DNA of 64,000 nucleotides, taken from NCBI RefSeq assembly GCF_001411555.2, contig NC_049910.1, positions 35,875,250 through 35,939,249 on the forward strand, read 5' to 3'. Below the pieces are notes generated by a model. It was not told the DNA's origin and did no database searches. It worked only from the letters and a program-made list of their open reading frames with translations. The translations under genes and the position numbers were made by a program. The stretch's first letter is position 1. Every line of letters begins with the position of its first letter. Source of the DNA: Juglans regia (taxonomy: Eukaryota > Streptophyta > Magnoliopsida > Fagales > Juglandaceae). Positions 41,601-54,579 of this stretch are shown one piece after another.

Positions 41601-43414
41601 TCACCTGTTCTGCACAGGGCCATGATCCTCAGCTGTTCGCATAGAATAGATTACTCTGCCAACAATGTCCGTCATGTGAACAGGACCAAAGTTCCGGCTG
41701 TCATTTGCTTCCTGTTATTAGAGAGAAAAAATAAAGTAAATAATCTGTTTATGCCAGACATTTTAAATGCAGTTTGGATAGTGAAAAGAGATAATTTTAT
41801 ATAAAAGTTGAATCAAATATTATTTTTAATATTATTATTATTTTGAGATTTGAAAAAATTGAACAATCTAATATATTTTTAGGATGAGATGAAACACTAT
41901 TACTATCCAAACAGAACATTCTCAATCGAATAATTAAATTATTAGATAACAAAATCCCATCTACCTCGGGCTTTAAGTTTTCGTTATCAGACGACACCCA
42001 GCACTGATTCTTTTCAAGAACAAAGGGCTCCTCTTTTTCATCTTTAGGGACCATTTCATGATACCCTCCCATGCCAGCCAATCTTCTGACTAGAAAATTA
42101 TTATGTGATTTCATGGGGTCCCTCAACAACACCACATCTCCGGTGAAAACATACCTAAAACAGAAACACATGTGCTGTAAATCAATAAATAAGTCAAACA
42201 AGAGATATAAAGATACTAAACAACAAATATGCCATCAAACAAAAGTGCAGGAAACTGATGTAGTGTGGGTGTTTGGGAAGTCGAATCTGTGAATACTAGA
42301 CATCACAACTCTTCTATAAAACCCAGAAAACAATCCTACGATATGATAGAAAACTCTCTCAAGAGTATTTCTTATAATTTATACTCAAAAATAACAAGAG
42401 GGGTAGCCAAACTGGCCTTGTTATGCTTAAATAGAATTCAGAATCCAACCCTAACACAAAACCCTATGAAAAACTGAGTTTACAGTTCTCTTTGGTAAAA
42501 GAAAGTAAAGTTACGTTGGGCCTTTCCGGACAAGAAGAGTCCCTCTTCGAGCACCTATAGTAGGAGCCATTTCTTCTCCAGCACTATTCCAGTAAAAGTA
42601 TGTCAACTTTCCCAGAAAAAAATTCTTCAAACCAGCATCGATTGCTTCTCTGAATGTCATTTGACCACTTTTATAGGGCTGCATCATATTGCAGATATCA
42701 GGAAATCTACAAGGAAAACATTTTTTTTTTTTCGTATTAAAAAATTTCCATAAAAAAAAGTAAAATAAAACAGGTGCAGTAAACCCATCAAGAATATTAA
42801 GCATCACTTAACCATGTATACCCACTGTGTAGTCCAAAAGTAAATTTTTTTGGGGGAATGTAACCCTCGGGGATCCGACCCCCGAATACACCACACTGTA
42901 ACAAGTATAAGTTAGCCAACATGATCAAAAATTTTGTCAGGATTACACGATGAGGCAAACCTCAAAGAACATTCCTGACTTGAGGTTTAGATCTCGTGAA
43001 GAGCACAACTTAAAAGGATAAAGCCCTCATATAGCACCTCTTATGTTTGTGTATTCCACTGGGCCACTATTTCGTCTATAATCTAAAAATCCTAAGAACC
43101 CAAACCATCACCTTCTTTTCCCATTTTAGTTTGAATAACACTTCGTTGATATAAACATTCCCAGAAAACTCATTTGCTATTCAGAACAAACCCCACAAAC
43201 AAAAACCAAACGGAAAATAAACAGGGACCCAAATAAATATTTAAAGAAAAAAGTTCATTCCAATGAGAGCAATCAATCAAAATGAACAAAAACCCATACG
43301 CGAAAATCACAAGAGAAAAATGTAGATGAAGTGAGGGACCTTCCGGACGAGAGAGACGGAATAATCAACCTTGAGGCCTAAGTACCGGTACCACGATGAT
43401 AGGGAAATTACCAT
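41601..43414 (-). CDS. S26 signal-peptidase-like protein (mitochondrial IMP-like), copy B
   Basis: Core coding exons 42687-42515, 42154-41965 and 41711-41601 join in frame to 157 residues, taking the first of two adjacent ATGs (MMQPYKSGQM) in exon 2. An upstream 25-codon piece (43414-43340, MVISLSSWYRYLG) is open but its splice phase to exon 2 leads to a stop, so it is better read as 5' UTR or mis-defined. The protein has SGEEMAPTIG, TYVFTGDVVLLRDP, LVRRLAGMGGY, QCWVSSDNE and a C-terminal NDSRNFGPVHMTDIVGR block, the order of S26 boxes. The position of the catalytic Ser (box GxSMxPT) is Glu and that of the Lys (KR) is Arg. Likely function in mitochondria unproven; possibly a non-catalytic member. 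Intron 3 holds a MITE. Confidence 0.75.
41768..41914. mobile_element. GATGAG-type MITE in intron 3 of copy B
   Basis: TGCAGTTTGGATAGTG mirrored by TTACTATCCAAAC, AT-rich interior. Same site as in copies A and C. Confidence 0.7.
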
Positions 43415-44767
43415 CGCAAACACAGTACTGTTGAACGCCTGATCAGCAAAGATCAAGCAATAGGCTCACTTCGAGGGTGAGTGCCTGCAGAATGTGAGAG
43501 AAGGAGATAGAGATAGAGAAAGAGAGAAAATAGTTTGTTGCATTGATTTTTTGCATGAGGGAATCCTCCGGCAGACACTTTATGCTCCTGAATTGTAACA
43601 AACTCTAAAAGAGAAAGCTACCGTGCTGTGCAACAAGGAAGAAGACAGACGCCCTGACATGGGCTTAACATTATTCAAGCAACTATCCAACGGATTATGT
43701 TATCTATCCCTAATATCCAACGGATATTAGCATGATTCAATTAACTGTATTTTATTAAGTTTGCTACAGTTTGTCCTGACATGGGCTTAAAATGATTCAA
43801 TTAACTATCCAACGGATTATCTATTTGATCACTAATATTGAGATAGAGTGCACACTTAATAAATATTTAATTATTTTTTTCTTTATTTTCTTAATTTTTC
43901 TTCACTACAATAAGTACTATTTACTCATTTCTCTTTCTATTTTATACTTTCTACTTTATTTGAAATAAATAAAATATATTGAAAGTATAATATTTAAATA
44001 ATATAAAGAAAAAATTGATACGCTATTGCATGATATATTGTAAAAGTCGATATATAAAATAAAATAAAATGAGTTTTAGAGATATATTTTAAAAGAAATG
44101 ATGAAAAAATCATTGAGAATGCTTTATTGATACGAAACATAACCCAATACTAACACCTAGTTTGGTTACAAATATGAGATAAGATGAAAGTTGAATAAAA
44201 TATTGATAGAATATAATTTTTTTAATATTATTTTAGTTTTAGAATTTAAACAAGTTAAGTTATTTATTATATTTTATGTATGAGCTTGAAAAAATTATAA
44301 TAATTAGATGAGATAATTTATGTAACCAATTGAGGCCTAAATCTTTATTGGACTCAAGAACCTACTAAATTTAAAAACCCAAGTCCATCAGCCCACTATC
44401 GATGAGAACCCTAGATCCCTTAAGCAACTCAACTCATCTCAAAGCAATCATTGATGAATCATGGGGCCACTATTTTTCAACATTTCCTAAAAAAAGTTAA
44501 ACTCATATCAACCAACTATACACATTTCAATCTAAAAAGTTAAACACATCTCAACTTAAAAAAGTTAAACCCATCTCAATGGGACCCACAAAATACTATT
44601 ATTCACAACTCAACTCAACTCATCCAAACATAGCCTTTAGTCTCTTCCTGACAAACTTCACTACTATTCACAAACAGTTCACTATTATTCACAAATTATT
44701 CATTATTTTTCACTATTATTTACAGATCATCTAAGACCATGTCATCACTACAATGTCACTAACCCTA
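43415..44767. other. Upstream flank of copy B
   Basis: AT-rich flank. Repeated CCAACGGATTATCTAT-like units occur near 43685-43830. It includes the MITE at 44158-44338 and a stretch at 44410-44700 rich in CAACTCAACTC and TTCACTATTATT that is related to 30710-30910. No gene seen. Confidence 0.65.
44158..44338. mobile_element. CCTAGTTTGGTTACA MITE
   Basis: Ends CCTAGTTTGGTTACA and TGTAACCAATTGAGG are inverted repeats; interior GATGAG and AT rich, 181 bp. Same family as the outer MITE at 32544-33853 and a diverged one at about 63223-63396. Confidence 0.75.
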
Positions 44768-47700
44768 TATTTATGTCGTGTTTTGCACCCCGAGCAGAAA
44801 CGCGATATTCAAATTCCATGTCACCTGCAACTAAGAGGGAGAAGAGGCTCTGGTGACATCTGAGGTCACTCCGATGCCAAAGTCAATGAAAAATTCTCTG
44901 GTGATGAAGAAAGCTTAGAATATCATAATGAATAGTAAGGGTTTCCAAAGATTACCTCGTGTGAAAGGGGTCACTGTTATTTATACCTGATCCAGACTCC
45001 GATGTCAAGGGAGATCATGGTGTGTCAAGTCATACCTGAGTTAGTCTTGCCCCACTTACTTCTCGCCACGACAGCGTGACAGTCCGCGGCTTAGAAGGTC
45101 GAGAGAGATCGTGGCGTGTCAGGTCGTGCTAAGTCAGACCTATTGCCATCTTTCTGCCAAGGTTGAGTGTGAGGTCCTGGCCGAGCCGTCCTGCATGCTC
45201 TAGAGGCACGTCGTTGCATGCCAAGCTTTCTGACATGCGCATTGAATGCGACATGCCTTGCATCTGACGAGACCACAACGTGCCTTTCAATAGGGTGTCT
45301 TGCTTCGTGCCATACGGTAGGGCTTGGTAAGTTGAAGGGGAGATCGGTGAGTACTTTCATCGGATACGCCTGGAAATCTGGCCTTAATCTTCTGGCTGTG
45401 ACAACTAGGGTGAATACCAACATTTCTGTTTGAGGGTACCTTGCTTCTACTCCGCGGAAGGCTCGGCTCATGTAGTAGATGGGCCGATGTCCTTCTTCCC
45501 AGGTCGAATAAGTACGGCTGATACAGCATGTGGGGACACCGCTAGGTACACAGTCAGGGTCTCCCCAGATCTCGTCTAGCTGAGCAGTGGGGGTGGCTTA
45601 GGTACAACTTCAAGTCGGTGAAGGTTTTTTCGCTGGTCTCAACCCAATCTTGGGCCTTCTTCAGGACTTTGAAGAAGGGTAGGCACTGGTCGGTTGATCA
45701 AGCAATGAACCGGTTCAGGGCTGCTACCTATCCGACCAGCCTCTAGACTTCATGAAGGTGGAGTGCGGAAGGCATTCCCATTACTACTTCCACCTTCTCG
45801 GGATTCACTTCAATCCCTCTCTCTGAGACCATGAACCCTAGGAACTTACCTATCTCCACTCGGAATGCACACTTAAGCGGATTGAGCTTCATCCCGGAGG
45901 ATGGAGAACGCTTCTCGTAGATCTGCCAAATGTTGTCTATGCTCTTTGCTTTTCACTGATAGATCATCTACGTACACTACCGTATTCCAGTCGATCTGCT
46001 GCTTGAATATTCGATTGACTAACCGCTTGTAGGTGGCCCCTGCATTCTTTAGGCTAAACAGCATTGTTATGTAGCAGTAGAGCCCTCGGTCTGTTACGAA
46101 TAATGTCTTCTCTTCGTCGTTCAAATTCATCCTGATCTAGTTGTACCCAGAATAAGCGTCCATAAAGCTAAAGAAGGGATGCCCTGTCGTCGAATCCACA
46201 ATCAAGTCGATGCGTGGTAGGGTGAAGCTATCTTTCAGGCAGGTTTTATTCAAGTTAGTGAAGCTAACACACATCTGTCACTTCTCGTTGTCCTTCTTCA
46301 CCAAAAATACATTAGATAGAATTCCGAGTAGTGGACCTATCGGATGAATCCTATAGCTAGGAGGCGGTCCACCTCCTCGGTTATCACCCCATACTTCTCT
46401 GCGTTGAAACTCTGCCGTTTCTGCTTGACTTTTCGAGCCGCTGTGTCAGCGCTAAGCCGATACTCGATGATGAAATTTTCGATCCCGGGCATGTCCTCGT
46501 GGCTCCAAGCAAACACGTCTCGGTGTTCGATAAAGAGAGATATTAGTTCTACTCTCATCTCTGGGTCCAGCTTAGTCCCGATCCTGACTTGTCGTCCCGG
46601 TCCCTTCTGGTCGACTACCACCAGCTCCAAAGGCTCGTTAGGTGTGGCCTATCGAAGGACTTGTTCATCGCAAACTTATTCATCCCATTCGATCAGAACC
46701 GGAGGTGCACCCAGCTCGGGCGCCTCTTCCATCCTTTCAATGGGCTCAACCATTTTGACCTCATGCCTCAGCTCTCAGTCGTAGCACTCCCGAGCTAGGA
46801 CCTACTTTCAACGAACTTCACCCACCCCCGAGCCAGTAAGGAACTTCATTTTGAGGTGGTAAGTGGACATTACTGCCCTCAAGCTATTCAGGGTGGGGCA
46901 TCCCAGTGTGGCATTGTACGAGGAAAGGGCCTTGACGACTAAAAAGTCGGTCATGGTGGCCGCGGTCTTGGGCGCCTTCCCTGCCAGGACTGAAAGAGTA
47001 ATGGCTCCCATCGGTTGAACGACATCTTCTATGAAGCCCTTGAGCAGCGTTGGGGCCGGGCGGAGTTGATCCGGATTGATGCTAATTCTAACAAAGGTTT
47101 CCCATAATAAAATGTCGGTCGAACTGCCTTTATCGATCAAGATTCTTTGGGTTTTAAAATTTTTAACTTGCATCATTACAACCAATGTATCGTCATGCGG
47201 GTGGAAGATGCCTTCTTCATCCCCTTCGTCAAAGGTTATCACAATGCTCCCAGTGCGCCGTAGGGGCCTGCTTTCACCCCTCTCGATGGTGAACACTTCC
47301 ATGTATCGTTCCCTTCGGGCATGTGCCTTTCGAGCCGACGAAGTGGTTCCACCTTTGGCATATCCTCCGGTGATTGTGCTGATCTCCCCGAGTGGCCTGT
47401 CCACCATTGGAGGGCTCTTCCGCCTATCTTCCCTCGCTCCCTACCTTTTTAGGCTCACTCCTCACTTGAACCCCTGGCACCCCCCTCCTTGTCCGTCCGT
47501 TTGATTCTTCGATCGGCGCACTCGGTTCCTCTACTCTTCCTCATTTATTCTTTTCAGGGCATAGCAATCTCGGGTGCTATGTCGGTTATTCATGTGATAC
47601 TTGCAATACGGGCGGTTCTCCACCTCTCAAGGTCGTTCTCTTTTGGGGCTTAAGCGTTGGTTCCCTTCTACTGTCAGGTTTTTGTGGCTCCCCCTGGGGG

Positions 47701-49464
47701 CGAGCTAGTGTTTATTTCCTTCTCTTCGCATCTGATACTCCCCTCTCTTTCCTTCCACAGTCGCGGCCTCCTCGTTGCCCTACCTCCTTCAAATCCTCCT
47801 ACTCTACCTCTAACCGTCGCAGGACGGTCAGGGCCTCGAATGTGTCTTCATTGTTGATGAACCCATCAGCTTAGTCTATGAACTCCCTCATCGTGGTGGG
47901 AGTTTTTCGTGCTATCTCAAACATGAACGGATTCAGCGGCCAGATTCCTCCCAAGAGGGCTACCAACGTAATCTTCTCATCTTGGTCATCTGTGGTCATG
48001 CGCTCTCGATTAAATCGCGAGAGATATAACTTCAAACTTTCACCGTGTCATTGTTTGACAGTAAGGAGGTAAGCTATCGAGCGTCTCCTCTTACTACTTG
48101 CCAGGAACTACGTCATGAACAGGCGGACTAGCTCCTCAAAGCTATCTATCGTTCCCAACGATAGCGACCCAAACCAAGTCCAGGTGGCCTCTTTCAATGT
48201 GAGCGAGAAGGCTCTGCAGGTGACTTCTCCTAGGAAACCATGCAAGGTCATGTGGGCCTTGAACGTCTCCAGGTGCTCCAATGGATCTTTGGACCCTTCG
48301 TACGCTTCCATCTGGGAGACTTTGAACTTGGAGAGAAGCGGTACAGCCATGACTCTCGCGCTGTATGGGAGGTCGGAACTGACGAGTAGTTGGTCTACGG
48401 TGGATGGGGTGTCTATTTTCTTCTCCATTTCTGCACATTTGTCCCCAAGCTCTTGGATTTTGAGATGCATCTCGCGTCTCTCTTCTTTTACTACAGTGTC
48501 CGTAGGGGCACGCCGCGAATCCTCATGGTCGTTGCCGCTCAATTTTGCTCCCCCCACCAGCTTTTCGTTGGCGAACCTGAGAGTCGCGTTCTCTTGGCAG
48601 AGCGTCCCCGTCTCCATGTAATCTCCACTTCTTGTAGTTTGGGACCTCGTTGTTGTCGACATGCGAAGTACACGCTTTTATGGAAAAACAAATTCCACAG
48701 ATGGCACCACTGTTGATGTCGTGTTTCGTAGCACGAGCAGTAACGCGATATTCAAGTTTCGTGTCGCCTGCAATTAAGAGGGAGAAGAGGCTTCAGTAAT
48801 GTCTGGGGTCACTCTAATGCCAAAGTCAATGAATAATTCTCTGGTGATGAGGAAAGCTCAGAGTATCAGAATGAATAGTAAGGGTTTCCAAAGATTACCT
48901 CCTGTAGAAGGAATGACTGTTATTTTTATCTGATCCGGACTCCGCTGTCGAGAGAGATCGTAGTGTGTCAGGTCATACCTGAGTCAGTCCTGCTCCAATT
49001 ACTTCTGGCCGCAATAGCGTGTCAATCCGCGTCTTAGACGGTTGAGGGAAATTGTGGCGTGTTAGGTCGTGCTAGTTTAGACCTGTTATCACCTTTCTGC
49101 CAGGGTTCGGTGTCAGGTCGTTGCCAAGCCGTCTTGCTTGCTCTGGAAGCACGTCGTTGCATGCCAGGCTTTCTAACATGCGCATTGAATGCAACGTGCC
49201 TTGCATCTGACGAGACCACGACATGCCTTTCAGTAGGGTGTCCTGCTTCGTGCCATACGGTAGGGCTCGTTAAGTTGCTAAGTACCGAGACGTTCTCCTT
49301 GACACCTTTGAGCTTGGTGTCGAAAGGCCTTCCCGGGTTGGTTAGCGCTCGATACTTGGCCCTCTGGCCCGGGCTCTCTGGCTTCCCTCTTTGGGCTTGG
49401 GGTTCCATAGCTTGACTTCCTTGGACTCATGCCCGAGCCCTTCTGGGATGGGCCCTCCCTTACA
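44768..49464 (-). mobile_element. Ty3/gypsy retrotransposon, internally deleted
   Basis: Reverse-strand element with LTR-like ends: 48711-49464 (754 bp, TG...CA) and a partial one 44768-45328. A primer-binding site reading TGGTGCCATCTGTGG lies at 48695-48709 next to the right LTR. Coding remnants from right to left: gag 48662-48108 with SLTLKEATWTWFGSL; protease region 47407-46808 with ILIDKGSSTDILLW; reverse transcriptase about 46630-45500 with SLKNAGATYKRLVN and YVDDLSVKS; start of RNase H, which fuses into LTR sequence at about 45328. RNase H end, integrase and the adjoining LTR part are missing. The LTRs differ strongly (roughly one base in six over the first 100), so it is old. No matching target duplication. 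Confidence 0.85.
48711..49464 (-). mobile_element. Gypsy LTR (more complete copy)
   Basis: Begins TGTTGATGTCGTG and ends CTCCCTTACA. It is the 5' LTR on the reverse strand, adjoining the primer-binding site. Confidence 0.75.
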
Positions 49465-50045
49465 ATAGCCGTTTGCTATTTCAATCAATAACAGCTGCAG
49501 ACACAAAAATATTATATAAAATAAATTTATAAATTAATGTGATTTTATGAAATTCGTTATATTTATTTTATAATAAAATTAATTTTACAATTTAATATAG
49601 TATATCAAGTTACATCAATTTATAAAGTTATTTTTGTATAATGTCTAAAGTATTTTCCTATCAATAATTTTGACCCAAACGATGCTTTTTGTGTGGCCAA
49701 TTATTATTAGACCTTTTTTCTTTGTTGAACTGAAAACTGCTTTCAATTTGATGGGTAGAATTGTTAAACAAAGAATTGGAAGACATAAAAATCAAATAAA
49801 AATATATTACCTCTTATTTTTTTTACAACTCTTTTATAATAAATTAATGCAATAAATAATGATATATAAATATTAAATTAATTCAAATTTTCAATATTAT
49901 AAAATAACTGTAAATATATATATATATTTTTTTTTGTGAATAAACAGTACATAAAAAGGTTTCTCAAGTTATGGCATTTTGATCACAGAATTGGGATCAG
50001 AACTTGGTTGGAAACGGTGCAGACCGGAATGCATTTTATAAAAGA

Positions 50046-50271
50046 TTAGGGCAGGTTTGGTAACAAAAGTAAAATATAAAATTCTCATCTCATCTCATCT
50101 CATTATTACACTTTTTTTAAATCTCCATACAAAATATAATAAACAATTCAATTTTTTCAAATCCCAATACACATTTTTCAAATCTCAAAACAATAATAAT
50201 ATTAAAACATAATATTTTAAACTTCAAAACAAAACACAAAATTCTCATCTCACCCCCCAAACCTGCCCTAA
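50046..50271. mobile_element. MITE with TTAGGGCAGGTTTGG inverted ends
   Basis: TTAGGGCAGGTTTGG (50046-50060) is the exact reverse complement of CCAAACCTGCCCTAA (50257-50271). Interior holds CATCTCATCTCATCTC and AT-rich DNA. The TA at each edge could be a TA target duplication. Confidence 0.85.
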
Positions 50272-50307
50272 TGATACAGTGTGCAAGATTTGTAGACGTT
50301 CGGTTTC

Positions 50308-50505
50308 GTTTGTTTTTAGAAAATATATCATCTCATCTTATTTCATCTCATCTAATTATTACAATTTTTTCAACTTTTAATATAAAATAAAATAAACAAT
50401 TCAACTTTTTCAAATTCTAAAATAAAAATAATATTAAAAAATATATTTTAACAATATTTTATTTAATTTTTTAACTTTAATCTCATCTCATCTCTAAAAA
50501 CAAAC
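50308..50505. mobile_element. MITE with GTTTGTTTTTAGA inverted ends
   Basis: GTTTGTTTTTAGA (50308-50320) mirrors TCTAAAAACAAAC (50493-50505), with CATCTCATCTTATTTC next to the left end and CTCATCTCATCTC next to the right. Same GATGAG superfamily as its neighbours. Confidence 0.85.
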
Positions 50506-51539
50506 AAGCCATAAAAGTAGAAATATTATTTCTCTTTATCAAATTGTTGCATACAAATCCTCCATTTTAAATTGTGCACAATACAAAATAAGGATAATGG
50601 TACAAATACACTTTTTTAATCGAAAAAGATGACCTACAAGTATAAATACACTTTTTTATTTTTATTTCAATTATTTTTTATATATTTTTAAAAATTACTT
50701 CCTGAACTATTAAGTTAAAAAAAATAAAAATCACAATGGATCAATTTTATGGGTGTAATTAGCATTTCCCATAAAATAATTACACTTAAAAAATACTCAT
50801 GTAATTATCCTTAAATTTGAGTGATTATGCTTACCAGTAACCGTTAAAAACGTGCTCTTCCTCACGCACGCAATGACGTTAGTTTTAAATGTATTATTGA
50901 CCGAAATATGAAAACGGAATACACGATTTCGAGACAGTCTTTCCGTTTGAATAGAAGCTCCAGCAGTTGTCTATTATAATAGAGGCAAGTGATTTTAGAA
51001 GACACTAATTTGAGAGCATAAAAAACATGTTAAAACAGGCTCAATACAAACACACGACAAATAACTGAAATGTAACCTTAGAGTCCTAATGCCTAAACCA
51101 AGGGGGATACTGGGCCGGCCCATAAAAGTAAACAGCTAAATAGACCTAAACTAAGATAAGTGGCCCCTCCGGAGCCCGTGATTCAAGCGAAGTGAAATGA
51201 ACTAGTTGACTCCAACTCAGCACGAGCTTGCCACTGCTGTTACAAATTCAAAATCCACTCTTTAAAGTTTGCCTTGCAGCTCAAACAGAAAGTAATCTAA
51301 TCATGAACATACATACTGATACAGACCAAGTCCTTGCCTTAATATGTAACAAGTCAGTCCTTGCCCAAGTGAATTTTTGTCATCTGATCCAAATCTAGTT
51401 CGACTTCTAACACCTCTGAATCCGCTTTCATGCCGGAATTACTGCTAGAGGAACCCATATTTTTCAATCATCACCACCACTCTTTCTAACATGAGGAAAA
51501 AAACTGGTTTAAGTAAAATGAGCTTCAAACTTGTGGGAC

Positions 51540-53333
51540 TCACCTGTTCTGCACAGGGCCATGATCCTCAGCTGTTCGCATGGAATAGATTACTCTACCA
51601 ACAATGTTTGCCATGAGAACAGGACCAAAGTTCCGGCTGTCATTTGCTTCCTGTTATCAAAGAGAAAAAATAAAACAAATAATCTGTTCATGCCAGACAT
51701 TTTAAATGAGTTCTGGATAGTGAAATGAGATAAGTTTTTAGATAAAAATTGAATAAAATATTATTTTTAATATTATTATTATTTTCAGATTTGAAAAAAT
51801 TAAACAATTTATTATATTTTTAAGATGAGATTAAACATTTTTACTATCCAAACGGGACATTCTCAATCGAATAATTAAATTATTAGATAACAAAATCCCA
51901 TCTACCTTGGGCTTTAAGTTTTCGTTATCAGACAACACCCAGAACTGATTCTTTCCAAGAACAAAGGGCACCTCTTTTTCATCTTTAGAGACCATTTCAT
52001 ACCCTCCAATGCCAGCCAATCTTCTGACTAGATAATTATTATGTGATTTCATGGGGTCCCTCAACACCACCACATCTCCGGGGAAAACATACCTAAAACA
52101 GAAACACATATGCTGTAAATCAATAAATGAGTCAAACAAGAGATATAAAGATACTAAACAACAAATATGCCATCAAACAAAAGTGCAGGAAACTAATGTA
52201 GTGTGGGTGTTTGGGAAGTCGAATCTGTGAATACTAGACAGGAAATGATAGAAAACTCTCTCAAGAGTATTTCTTATAATTTATACTCAAAAATAACAAC
52301 TGGGGTACCCAAACTGGCCTTGTTATGCTTAAATAGAATTCAGAATCCAACCCTAAAACAAAACCCTATGAAAAACTGAGTTTACAGTTCTCTTTGGTAT
52401 AAGAAAGCTAAATTTACGTTGGGCCTGACACTGGTAATTTCCGGACAAGATGAGTCCCTCTTGGAGCACCTATAGTAGGAGCCATTTCTTCTCCACTATT
52501 CCAGTAAAAGTATGTCAACTTTCCCAGAAAAAAATTCTTCAAAGCAGCATCGATTGCTTCCCTGAATGTCATTTGACCACTTTTATAGCGCTGCATCATA
52601 TTGCGAATATGGTCAGGAAATCTACAAGGAAAACAGTTTTTTTTTTTTTTTTGTATTAAAAAATTTCCATAAAAAAAAGTAAAATAAAACAGGTGCAGTA
52701 AACCCATCAAGAATATTAAGCATCACTTAACCATGTATACCCACTGTGTAGTCCAAAAGTAAATTTTTTTGGGGGAATGTAACCCTCGGGGATCCGACCC
52801 CCGAATACACCACACTGTAACAAGTATAAGTTAGCCAACATGATCAAAAATTTTGTCAGGATTACACGATGAGGCAAACCTCAAAGAACATTCCTGACTT
52901 GAGGTTTAGATCTCGTGAAGAGCACAACTTAAAAGGATAAAGCCCTCATATAGCACCTCTTATGTTTGTGTATTCCACTGGGCCACTATTTCGTCTATAA
53001 TCTAAAAATCCTAAGAACCCAAACCATCACCTTCTTTTCCCATTTTAGTTTGAATAACACTTCGTTGATATAAACATTCCCAGAAAACTCATTTGCTATT
53101 CAGAACAAACCCCACAAACAAAAACCAAACGGCAAATAAACAGGGACCCAAATAAATATTTAAAGAAAAAAGTTCATTCCAATGAGAGCAATCAATCAAA
53201 ATGAACAAAAACCCATACGCGAAAATCACAAGAGAAAAATGTAGATGAAGTGAGGGACCTGCATGGCGAGAGAGGCGGAATAATCAGCCTTGAGGCCTAT
53301 GTACCGGTTCCACGATGATATGGAAATTACCAT
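51540..53333 (-). CDS. S26 signal-peptidase-like protein (mitochondrial IMP-like), copy C
   Basis: Core exons 52599-52418, 52092-51906 and 51650-51540 join in frame to 159 residues starting MMQRYKSGQM. The 75-base open piece at 53333-53259 (MVISISSWNRYIG) has the same phase problem as in copy B and is probably leader. Box order: SGEEMAPTIG (36-44), YVFPGDVVVLRDP (62-74), YLVRRLAGIGGYEM (81-94), then QFWVLSDNE and the final NDSRNFGPVLMANIVGR. Glu 38 stands where S26 enzymes have the nucleophile Ser, and Arg 84 where they have the general-base Lys. Against copy B it lacks one His codon in exon 3 and has four more residues before the exon 2 donor. No frame damage. Intron 3 carries the shared MITE. 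Confidence 0.75.
51707..51857. mobile_element. GATGAG-type MITE in intron 3 of copy C
   Basis: TGAGTTCTGGATAGTG on the left and TTACTATCCAAACGG on the right, AT-rich centre; same site as in copies A and B. Confidence 0.7.
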
Positions 53334-54579
53334 CGCAAACACAGTACTGTTGAAAGCCTGATGAGTAAAGAAGCAATAGGCTTACTTCGAGGGTGAGTGC
53401 CCGCAGAATGTGAGAGAAGGAGAGAGACACCGAGAAAGAGAGAGAAAATAGTTTGTTGCATTGATTTTTTGCATGAGGGAATCCTCCTGCAGACGCTTTA
53501 TGCTCCTGAATTGTAACAAACTCTAAAAGAGAAAGCTACCGTACTCTGCAACAAAGAAAAATGACACGCCATGACATGGTAATAACATGATTCAATTATC
53601 TATACAACGGATTATGTATTTGGAAAAAATTATTTTGCCTCCCAATTTCATCGCTCAAGTTGATCTCTTGATAAATTTTTATTTTTTTCTTTTACTTAGT
53701 GATTTAAAATATATTGGTATAATTTTTTATTTTTTTATATATTTAAATATATTACAAAATTTGTAAAAAAAATGAAAAAATAAAAAACGGTAAAGTTGAG
53801 CAGGCTATTCTTCGCCCAGAGTAGCCTGACTCTATGTATTTTATCACTAATATCTAATTTACTAGAGTATCACCCCTATATCTATGGGATACTGTACACA
53901 CTTATATAAATATTTTTTTTTTCTACTTACTACTTTTTTCTTCACTACAGGAAGTACCTTTTATTTATTTTATTTTTTTTTACTTTCTACTTTTTACTTT
54001 ATTTGAAATGAATAAAATATATTAAAAATTATAATATTTAAATGATATAAAAAAATAGATAAGTTGATGCATAGTATATTATAAAAGTCAGTATATAAAA
54101 TAAAAAAAAAAGTTTTAATGATGTATTTTAAAGAATAAGATGAAGAAATCATTGAGAATGCTTTTAATGATACGAAACATAACCTAATACTAACTTTTCT
54201 TTTGGTTACGCAGTTCAAATGAGATGAGATGAAATGTTTTGTTGAAAATTGAATAAAAAATTGTTAGAATATAAGTTGTATTTTAGAAATTGAAAAAGTT
54301 GAATTATTTATTATATTTTATGTGAGAGTTTCGAAAAGTTATAATGATGAGATGAGATGAGATGGTTTTGTATATCCAAACCGGACAAGCAACTCAACCC
54401 ATCTCAAACCAATAATTTATGGGATCCACTACTTTTTCAACTTCTCCCAAAAAAAGATAAACTCATCTCACTCTACTTTATACATTTCAATCTAAAAATT
54501 TAGACACATCTCAACCTAAAAAAGTTAAGCTCGTCTCAATAGGACCCAATAAATATTACTATTCACAACTCAACTCAAC
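53334..54579. other. Upstream flank of copy C
   Basis: From about 53515 nearly identical to 29840-30903, including the MITE at 54199-54384. A and C are thus more alike here than either is to B. No gene seen. Confidence 0.7.
54199..54384. mobile_element. GATGAG-type MITE upstream of copy C
   Basis: Same element as 30513-30705, slightly shorter in the GATGAG run. Confidence 0.6.

Larger units (their letters stand above)
49465..51539. other. Shared spacer and 3' flank of copy C
   Basis: Starts with sequence homologous to the reductase upstream spacer (CAGCCGTTTG block), but the reductase exon itself is gone, cut at the gypsy edge. Carries two MITEs, the ACGCACGCAATGACG block near 50870, and the peptidase-like 3' flank from about 51040. 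No gene seen. Confidence 0.7.

Noticed and set aside
46344..48716. Long forward-strand open frames
   Set aside because: They are antisense shadows of the reverse-strand gypsy gag, protease and reverse transcriptase.
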